This document shows positions 58,097-64,000 of a stretch of DNA of 64,000 nucleotides, in pieces. The notes under the pieces are model-generated. The model was not told the origin of the DNA and did not search any database. It worked only from the letters and a program-made list of their open reading frames with translations. Source of the DNA: Pseudoalteromonas spongiae UST010723-006 (GTDB lineage Bacteria > Pseudomonadota > Gammaproteobacteria > Enterobacterales > Alteromonadaceae); assembly GCF_000238255.3 (NCBI RefSeq), contig NZ_CP011039.1, positions 1,537,001 to 1,601,000 of the forward strand. Reading direction: 5' to 3'. Each line of letters starts with the position of its first letter. The stretch's first letter is position 1. The translations under genes and the position numbers were made by a program.

Positions 58097-59578
58097 TTAT
58101 ACGTCTAATAATAAACGCGTTGGATCTTCTAGTAGTTCCTTAATTGTAACCAAGAAACCAACTGATTCTTTACCATCGATTTGACGGTGGTCATACGATA
58201 GTGCTAGATACATCATAGGTAAAATTTCAACTTTACCATTTACCGCCATTGGACGATCTTGGATTTTGTGCATACCAAGAATAGATGATTGCGGTAAGTT
58301 GATGATTGGCGTTGAAAGTAGTGAACCAAACACACCGCCGTTAGTAATCGTGAAGTTACCACCTGTCATGTCATCAACAGTAAGTTTACCGTCACGACCT
58401 TTAAGTGCTAGTTCACGAATACCTTTTTCAATCTCAGCAACTGACAGCTTGTCACAGTCACGAAGTACTGGAGTTACTAGACCGCGCGGCGTAGAAACTG
58501 CAATGCTGATATCGAAGTAGTTGTGATAAACAATGTCATCACCGTCGATAGACGCGTTTACTTCAGGGAAACGCTTAAGCGCTTCAGTAACTGCTTTCAC
58601 ATAGAAAGACATGAAACCTAAACGGATGCCGTGACGCTCTTCAAATACATCTTTGTATTGCTTACGAAGATCCATGATTGGTTTCATGTTTACTTCGTTA
58701 AACGTTGTAAGCATTGCTGTTGAATTCTTAGCTTCAAGAAGACGGTTTGCAATTGTCTTACGAAGACGTGTCATAGGAACACGCTTTTGCGTACGCTCAC
58801 CAAGTGCAACAGCTGGTGCTGCGGCCGCAGGTGCTGCTGATTTAGCTGCTGGTGCTTTTAAGAACGCGTCTACGTCTTCTTTAGTGATACGACCGCCTTT
58901 ACCAGAACCTTTGATTTGTGAAGCATCAAGGCCTTTTTCTGCAATTAAACGACGAACAGAAGGTGTTAATACGTCTGAATTTTCATCAGATGCTGCTGGT
59001 GCTTCAGCTGTTGCTGCAGGCGCTGCCGCCGCAGGTGCTGCACCTGCAACTAGTTTACCGATTACTTGTTCGCCAAGTACTGTGTCGCCTTCTGCGTGAA
59101 TGTGATCACCCATTACACCATCTTCTGGCGCTACAACTTCAAGAACAACTTTGTCAGTTTCGATGTCTACTAGGTTTTGGTCACGGCTTACCGCTTCACC
59201 TGGTTGAACATGCCATGTTGCAATCGTAGCGTCTGCTACTGATTCTGGAAGTACAGGAACTTTAATATCCACTTCTTTACCTTCTGCTGCTGGCGCCGCT
59301 ACTGGCGCTGCTGTTGTTTCTGCTGGCGCAGCTGCTGCATCTGCCGCACCTAATAGTGCAATCACTTGTTCACCAAGTACCGTTGCACCTTCCGTTTGAG
59401 AAATTTCTGTAATCACACCATCTTCCGGTGCAACTACTTCTAACACTACTTTATCTGTTTCAATATCAACAAGGTTTTGATCGCGGCTAACTGTATCACC
59501 AACGTTCACGTGCCAAGTTGCAACTGTTGCATCTGCAACAGATTCAGGAAGAACAGGAACCTTAATTTCGGTTGTCAT
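58097..59578 (-). CDS. sucB: 2-oxoglutarate dehydrogenase E2 (dihydrolipoamide succinyltransferase), two lipoyl domains
   Basis: A 493-residue E2, longer than the 405 of E. coli because it carries two lipoyl domains. Lipoyl domain 1 (about 3-77) has the modified Lys43 and domain 2 (about 103-177) has Lys143, each in [16 protein letters not shown]. The repeats are separated and followed by Ala/Pro-rich linkers (about 78-98 and 179-199). The E1/E3-binding domain follows (about 202-240, [14 protein letters not shown]), and the catalytic domain ends with His464 and Asp468 (DHRQIDG). It transfers the succinyl group to CoA. It starts 10 bp after sucA. Confidence 0.97.
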   Translation of the reverse strand: MTTEIKVPVLPESVADATVATWHVNVGDTVSRDQNLVDIETDKVVLEVVAPEDGVITEISQTEGATVLGEQVIALLGAADAAAAPAETTAAPVAAPAAEGKEVDIKVPVLPESVADATIATWHVQPGEAVSRDQNLVDIETDKVVLEVVAPEDGVMGDHIHAEGDTVLGEQVIGKLVAGAAPAAAAPAATAEAPAASDENSDVLTPSVRRLIAEKGLDASQIKGSGKGGRITKEDVDAFLKAPAAKSAAPAAAAPAVALGERTQKRVPMTRLRKTIANRLLEAKNSTAMLTTFNEVNMKPIMDLRKQYKDVFEERHGIRLGFMSFYVKAVTEALKRFPEVNASIDGDDIVYHNYFDISIAVSTPRGLVTPVLRDCDKLSVAEIEKGIRELALKGRDGKLTVDDMTGGNFTITNGGVFGSLLSTPIINLPQSSILGMHKIQDRPMAVNGKVEILPMMYLALSYDHRQIDGKESVGFLVTIKELLEDPTRLLLDV

Positions 59579-59588
59579 CTCTTATTCC

Positions 59589-62402
59589 TTATTTTTTAAT
59601 TGTTAGAGCGTCGGCGATCAACGCAGTTTGTTCTTTAGTATGGGTTGACATATAACCACATGCTGGCGAAGCTGATGCCTTACGACCTGCATAGCTTAAG
59701 TTAGCACCTTGTGGAATTGCTTCCCAGAAATGGTGTTGCGAGCAGTACCAAGCACCTTGGTTTTGCGGCTCTTCTTGACACCATACAAAATCTTTAACAT
59801 GTTGGTAGCGCTGCATAATTGTTTCCATTTCCGCATGTGGGAATGGGTACAATTGCTCAACACGTACAATAGCAACATTGTTTAGCTCTTGTTCACGACG
59901 CTGTTGCAGTAGCTCGTAATAAACCTTACCACTACAGAACACAACACGCTCAACTTTGCTTGCATCAATATCATCGATTTCATCAATCATATTGTTGAAT
60001 ACACCCGTTGAAAGCTCTTCAAGGCTTGAAACAGCAAGTGGGTGACGCAGTAATGATTTAGGTGTCATAACAATCAATGGACGACGAAGTGGTCTAACTG
60101 ATTGACGACGGATCATTGCGTAAACCTGAGCTGGCGTTGACGGCACACATACTTGCATATTGTGGTCAGCACATAGCTGTAAGAAGCGCTCTAAACGTGC
60201 AGAGCTGTGCTCTGGACCTTGGCCTTCATAGCCATGCGGTAGCAATATAGTTAAGCCACATAAACGGCCCCACTTTTGCTCACCAGAACTTAAGAATTGG
60301 TCAAATACAACCTGTGCGCCGTTGGCAAAGTCACCGAACTGCGCTTCCCAACATACAAGCGATGTTGGTTCTGCTGTTGCATAACCGTATTCAAACGCAA
60401 GTACCGCTTCTTCAGATAGTACCGAATCGTACACTTCAAACGCGCCTTGTTCAGGGCGAATATTTTGTAGCGGCAAATAGGTAGAAGCATCTGCTTGGTT
60501 GTGCACTACTGCATGGCGGTGGAAGAACGTACCACGACCAGAATCCTGACCGGTAATACGAATATCTGTACCTTCGTCTACTAGTGATGCATAAGCAAGT
60601 GTCTCAGCCATACCCCAGTCTAGCGGCTTTTCGCCCGCTGCCATCGCTTTACGATCATCGTAAATTTTCTTAACGCGAGACTGTGCTTTGTGGTTTTCAG
60701 GGTAATTAGCAACTGATTCACCCAATGCTTTCAGCTTATCAAGCGGCAGCGCTGGATCGTATGCAACGTCCCAATCGTGACCCACAAACTTAGACCAATC
60801 TGATGAGTGTTTTGTGTCTGGTTGAATTTCATCAACAACACACACACCGTTGTCTAAACCGTTACGGTAGTTATCAGCAAGCGCTTTTGCTTCATCAGCA
60901 CTTAATACGCCTTGAGACACGAGCGTATCAGCGTAAATCTGACGCGGCACAGGGTGCTTTTTGATTTTCTGATACATTAACGGCTGAGTCGCATTTGGCT
61001 CATCCGCTTCGTTGTGACCATGACGACGGTAACATACTAAGTCAATTACTACGTCACGCTTAAACTTGTTTCGGAAATCAAGCGCAAGTTGCGTTACAAA
61101 AGCAACTGCTTCTGGGTCGTCTGAATTTACGTGGAAAATAGGTGCCTGCACCATTTTCGCGATATCAGTACAGTATTCAGTTGAGCGAACGTCTTCTTGT
61201 TTAGAAGTTGTAAAACCAACTTGGTTGTTTACAACGATACGAATCGAACCGCCAACACTGAATGCGCGTGTTTGTGATAGGTTGAATGTTTCTTGAACCA
61301 CACCTTGGCCAGCAATTGCCGAGTCACCGTGAATAGTGATAGGTAGTGCTTTTGAGCCATTCGTACAGCCTAAACGGTCTAAACGTGCACGTACTGAACC
61401 CATTACCACCGGATTAACGATTTCTAAATGCGACGGGTTAAACGCAAGTGCCATGTGCACGTTGCCGCCCGTAGTTGCGAAATCAGATGAGTAACCCATG
61501 TGATATTTAACGTCACCAGAACCTGCTAATTCGCCATATTTACCAGCGAATTCATCAAACAGAACCTGAGGGTTTTTACCAAGTACGTTAACTAAAACGT
61601 TTAAACGACCACGGTGCGCCATACCAATAACGGCTTCTTCCTGACCACTTTCCCCTGCTCTGTGAATTAATTCTTTAAGCATAGGTACTAGCGCATCACC
61701 ACCTTCTAGTGAGAAACGTTTTGCACCTGGGAATTTAGCACCTAGGTATTTTTCAAGACCATCAGCAGCCGTTAGGCCTTTTAAGATGCGTAACTTAGTT
61801 TCGTTGCTAAATTGAGGCTGGGCAAAGTTAGATTCTAAACGCTGTTGTAACCAACGTTTTTCTTCTGTAGACGTGATATGCATATATTCAGCGCCAATCG
61901 AACCACAGTAGGTTTTCTTAAGTGCTGCATATAAGTCTTTTAGTTTCATAGTGTCACTGCCTGAAGCAAATGACCCTACGTTGAATTCTTTATCTAGGTC
62001 AGAATCCGTTAAATCGTGGTGTTCAAGTGTTAAATCACGTACTTTTTCACGCTGCCACAAACCTAATGGGTCAAGGTTTGCATTTTGGTGACCACGGAAA
62101 CGGTATGCATTAATTAATTGCAGAACCCTAACCTGTTTTGCATCAGATGCGCCACCTGCTGCAACGACTACTTCTTTATGCTTGTTTTTCGCAAGCTCGG
62201 CAAATTGTGCTCTTATGTCGGAATGTTTTACATCGACATCTACACCTTCTACTTTCGGTAGTGCATCAAACACTTCACGCCATTCGTCAGAAACTGAACT
62301 CGCGTCATCTAAGTACGCTTCATACAGTTCTTCTACGTATGCGACATTACCACCGTTAAAGTGAGAAGACTCTAGCCATGCCTTCATTACACCTTCGTGC
62401 AT
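59589..62402 (-). CDS. sucA: 2-oxoglutarate dehydrogenase E1
   Basis: A 937-residue thiamine-diphosphate enzyme (933 in E. coli) that decarboxylates 2-oxoglutarate. N-terminal MKAWLESSHFNGGN and the conserved HRGRLNVLVNVLGK, HGDSAIAGQGVVQE and RRHGHNEADEP segments are present. AAGGG lies before the ATG at 62402, which aligns with the E. coli start. It lies between sdhB and sucB in the conserved order; a strong hairpin (62448-62470) stands in the gap to sdhB. Confidence 0.98.
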   Translation of the reverse strand: MHEGVMKAWLESSHFNGGNVAYVEELYEAYLDDASSVSDEWREVFDALPKVEGVDVDVKHSDIRAQFAELAKNKHKEVVVAAGGASDAKQVRVLQLINAYRFRGHQNANLDPLGLWQREKVRDLTLEHHDLTDSDLDKEFNVGSFASGSDTMKLKDLYAALKKTYCGSIGAEYMHITSTEEKRWLQQRLESNFAQPQFSNETKLRILKGLTAADGLEKYLGAKFPGAKRFSLEGGDALVPMLKELIHRAGESGQEEAVIGMAHRGRLNVLVNVLGKNPQVLFDEFAGKYGELAGSGDVKYHMGYSSDFATTGGNVHMALAFNPSHLEIVNPVVMGSVRARLDRLGCTNGSKALPITIHGDSAIAGQGVVQETFNLSQTRAFSVGGSIRIVVNNQVGFTTSKQEDVRSTEYCTDIAKMVQAPIFHVNSDDPEAVAFVTQLALDFRNKFKRDVVIDLVCYRRHGHNEADEPNATQPLMYQKIKKHPVPRQIYADTLVSQGVLSADEAKALADNYRNGLDNGVCVVDEIQPDTKHSSDWSKFVGHDWDVAYDPALPLDKLKALGESVANYPENHKAQSRVKKIYDDRKAMAAGEKPLDWGMAETLAYASLVDEGTDIRITGQDSGRGTFFHRHAVVHNQADASTYLPLQNIRPEQGAFEVYDSVLSEEAVLAFEYGYATAEPTSLVCWEAQFGDFANGAQVVFDQFLSSGEQKWGRLCGLTILLPHGYEGQGPEHSSARLERFLQLCADHNMQVCVPSTPAQVYAMIRRQSVRPLRRPLIVMTPKSLLRHPLAVSSLEELSTGVFNNMIDEIDDIDASKVERVVFCSGKVYYELLQQRREQELNNVAIVRVEQLYPFPHAEMETIMQRYQHVKDFVWCQEEPQNQGAWYCSQHHFWEAIPQGANLSYAGRKASASPACGYMSTHTKEQTALIADALTIKK

Positions 62403-62447
62403 TTATAAGCCCTTTTTACTAGCGCAGAATACTAAGTTTTAGTTAAA

Positions 62448-62470
62448 CGGCGATAACATAGTTATCGCCG
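62448..62470 (-). other. Strong hairpin between sdhB and sucA
   Basis: CGGCGATAAC (62448-62457) pairs perfectly with GTTATCGCCG (62461-62470) around ATA. No T-run follows, so it is more likely an mRNA processing or stability hairpin than a terminator. Confidence 0.6.
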
Positions 62471-62493
62471 CGGTGTTTTGTGTTACTGCCGTT

Positions 62494-63204
62494 TTATACC
62501 GAACGGTTTAGTAACATAGACTTAATGTGACCAATTGCCTTAGTTGGATTAAGGCCCTTAGGACACACGTTGACACAGTTCATGATACCGTGACAACGGA
62601 ATACGCTGAATGCATCGTCTAAATCTGCTAAACGTTCTTCTGTCGCCGTATCGCGGCTATCAGCTAAGAAACGGTAAGCGTGTAGCAACCCAGCAGGACC
62701 AATGAACTTGTCAGGGTTCCACCAGAATGATGGGCATGAAGTTGAACAACATGCACATAAGATACACTCATATAAACCATCAAGCTTGTCACGTTCTTCA
62801 ATTGATTGAAGACGCTCTTCACCGCCTGTTGGCTTATCGTTGATTAAGAATGGCTTAACTTTCTCGTATTGTGAATAGAATTGAGACATATCAATTACTA
62901 AATCACGAACAACTGGTAAGCCTGGTAATGGACGAATAACGATTTTACCCTTACCTAGTGCAGATAATGGAGTAATACACGCTAAACCGTTTTTACCATT
63001 CATGTTTACACCGTCAGAACCACATACACCTTCACGGCATGAACGACGGAAAGAAAGTGTTGGATCTTGCTCTTTTAATTGTAAAAGTGCATCCAATACC
63101 ATCATATCGCGACCTTCTTCTACCTCAAGGGTATAGTCTTGCATACGCGGTGCGTTGTCTACATCTGGATTGTAACGATAGACAGAAAATTGTAATTGTG
63201 CCAT
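62494..63204 (-). CDS. sdhB: Succinate dehydrogenase iron-sulfur subunit
   Basis: A 236-residue iron-sulfur subunit (238 in E. coli). The 2Fe-2S site has SCREGVCGSDG plus a later cysteine in LACITPL. The 4Fe-4S and 3Fe-4S sites are CILCACCSTSCP and CHGIMNCVNVCPKG. It passes electrons from SdhA to the quinone-binding membrane subunits. AGGAG precedes the ATG. It follows sdhA by 11 bp. Confidence 0.98.
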   Translation of the reverse strand: MAQLQFSVYRYNPDVDNAPRMQDYTLEVEEGRDMMVLDALLQLKEQDPTLSFRRSCREGVCGSDGVNMNGKNGLACITPLSALGKGKIVIRPLPGLPVVRDLVIDMSQFYSQYEKVKPFLINDKPTGGEERLQSIEERDKLDGLYECILCACCSTSCPSFWWNPDKFIGPAGLLHAYRFLADSRDTATEERLADLDDAFSVFRCHGIMNCVNVCPKGLNPTKAIGHIKSMLLNRSV

Positions 63205-63215
63205 TGACTTCGCTC

Positions 63216-64000
63216 CTAGTAAGTACGTGCTTTAGGTGGGAAGGCTTCACGTGTTTTAGGTGAGAAGTTCACCTCACGCTTAGACATTTCTTCCGTCACT
63301 GGGCTATAAACTGAGTGACATAACCAGTTTTCATCGTCACGCTCTGGGAAATCGAAGCGCGAATGTGCACCACGGCTTTCTGTACGGAAATTCGCAGCAA
63401 CAGCTGTTGAGTACGCAGTTTCCATTAAGTTATCTAGCTCTAAACACTCAATACGTTGCGTGTTGAACTCAGATGACTTGTCGTCAAGACGTGCGTGCTG
63501 TAAGCGTTCACGAATTTCTTTAAGCTCTGTAAGACCTGTTGCCATTGCATCACCTTCACGGAATACCGAGAAGTTAAGCTGCATGCATTTTTGTAGGTCT
63601 TTCTTGATCTGTACTGGGTCTTCACCTTGGCCTGGTTTAGAAGTTTCCCAACGATTGAAACGAGCCATCGCTGCTTCTAGATCAGATTCAGATGCGTCTT
63701 TCGAAATTTCAGCATCTTTTAGGTATTGACCAAGGAAGTTACCCGCTGCACGACCAAATACAACAAGGTCAAGTAGTGAGTTACCACCTAAGCGGTTTGC
63801 ACCGTGTACAGATACACATGCAATTTCACCTACTGCGAATAAACCTTCAACTAATTTCTCATTGCCTGCACCATCTACGTTAATAACTTGACCATTAACG
63901 TTAGTTGGTACACCACCCATCATGTAGTGACATGTTGGGATTACTGGAATTGGCTCTTTTGCAGGGTCAACGTGTGCGAATGTCTTAGAAAGGTCACAAA
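63216..64000 (-). CDS. sdhA: Succinate dehydrogenase flavoprotein subunit, C-terminal part
   Basis: About 260 C-terminal residues of the ~590-residue flavoprotein are visible; the N-terminal part lies beyond the right window edge. The frame is open to 64000. Family segments seen are [14 protein letters not shown], the FAD-binding [20 protein letters not shown], and the C-terminal [19 protein letters not shown] and [16 protein letters not shown]. It oxidises succinate to fumarate as part of Complex II. It precedes sdhB, as in sdhCDAB operons. Confidence 0.97.
   Translation of the reverse strand, partial: CDLSKTFAHVDPAKEPIPVIPTCHYMMGGVPTNVNGQVINVDGAGNEKLVEGLFAVGEIACVSVHGANRLGGNSLLDLVVFGRAAGNFLGQYLKDAEISKDASESDLEAAMARFNRWETSKPGQGEDPVQIKKDLQKCMQLNFSVFREGDAMATGLTELKEIRERLQHARLDDKSSEFNTQRIECLELDNLMETAYSTAVAANFRTESRGAHSRFDFPERDDENWLCHSVYSPVTEEMSKREVNFSPKTREAFPPKARTY

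Noticed and set aside
1..64000. tRNA, rRNA, CRISPR, prophage or toxin-antitoxin loci
   Set aside because: No cloverleaf, rRNA-like stretch, regular spaced repeats, integrase or phage genes, or recognisable toxin-antitoxin pairs were seen on reading.

Overview
The window is chromosomal DNA from a marine-type gammaproteobacterium, most likely an Alteromonadales member close to Pseudoalteromonas. The evidence is the low GC content (about 40 percent by eye), conserved E. coli-like gene orders (serC-aroA-cmk-rpsA-ihfB-lapA-lapB-pyrF; gyrA | ubiG ... nrdA-nrdB-yfaE; sdhAB-sucABCD), a rhombosortase, an NAD-malic enzyme, large TonB receptors and a periplasmic solute-binding-like protein. Genus is an inference. 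I saw no rRNA, tRNA, CRISPR array, prophage or complete insertion sequence. Almost all of the window is core housekeeping sequence.

Layout. 1-3553: a minus-strand set MoxR ATPase > DUF58 protein > TgpA-like transmembrane transglutaminase, the last cut by the window edge. 3750-4241: an unrecognised coiled-coil protein with a perfect palindrome just upstream. 4569-8347: tRNA hydroxylase TrhO (minus), then a DEAD-box helicase translationally coupled to the S1-domain protein CvfB (plus), then a small anchored protein. 8434-15847: the serC-aroA-cmk-rpsA-ihfB-lapA-lapB-pyrF cluster on minus (serine/PLP and shikimate pathways, CMP kinase, ribosomal protein S1, IHF, LPS-assembly control, pyrimidine synthesis). 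15970-24352: gyrA (minus) divergent from ubiG and a HAD phosphatase, followed by class Ia ribonucleotide reductase nrdA-nrdB with its ferredoxin yfaE. 24508-27902: a histidine-rich, probably Zur-controlled zinc TonB receptor and a Tsx/OmpK-type outer-membrane channel. 27953-34733: malic enzyme, gamma-glutamyltransferase, rhombosortase and an S9 lipoprotein peptidase. 35041-38376: an orphan small gene, purEK, a second small gene and the HtpX protease.

38618-43601: the complete biotin set bioBFCD (minus) and bioA (plus), diverging from a BirA-type operator. 43620-44395: a P-loop kinase-like protein and a membrane protein with overlapping genes. 44565-45962: asnS, followed by a non-coding stretch holding a MITE-like inverted-repeat element. 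46522-50608: etfBA and ETF:ubiquinone oxidoreductase, divergent from an intergenic region with two near-perfect palindromes that resemble LiuR-type operators, then an acyl-CoA thioesterase. 50675-54960: trmO, proS, glnS. 55104-55826: a solute-binding-like protein. 55892-64000: sucD, sucC, sucB (with two lipoyl domains), sucA, sdhB and the end of sdhA, that is, the lower half of the TCA cycle.

No obviously new multi-gene system is present. The observations most worth a second look are non-coding: the 0.3-kb inverted-repeat element at 46037-46339; an orphan Rho-independent terminator with an upstream hairpin at 34848-34920, which suggests a small RNA or attenuator; the paired palindromes between etfB and the ETF-QO gene; the tandem Zur-like boxes before the His-rich receptor; and the BirA operator that runs directly into the proposed TTG start of bioA.
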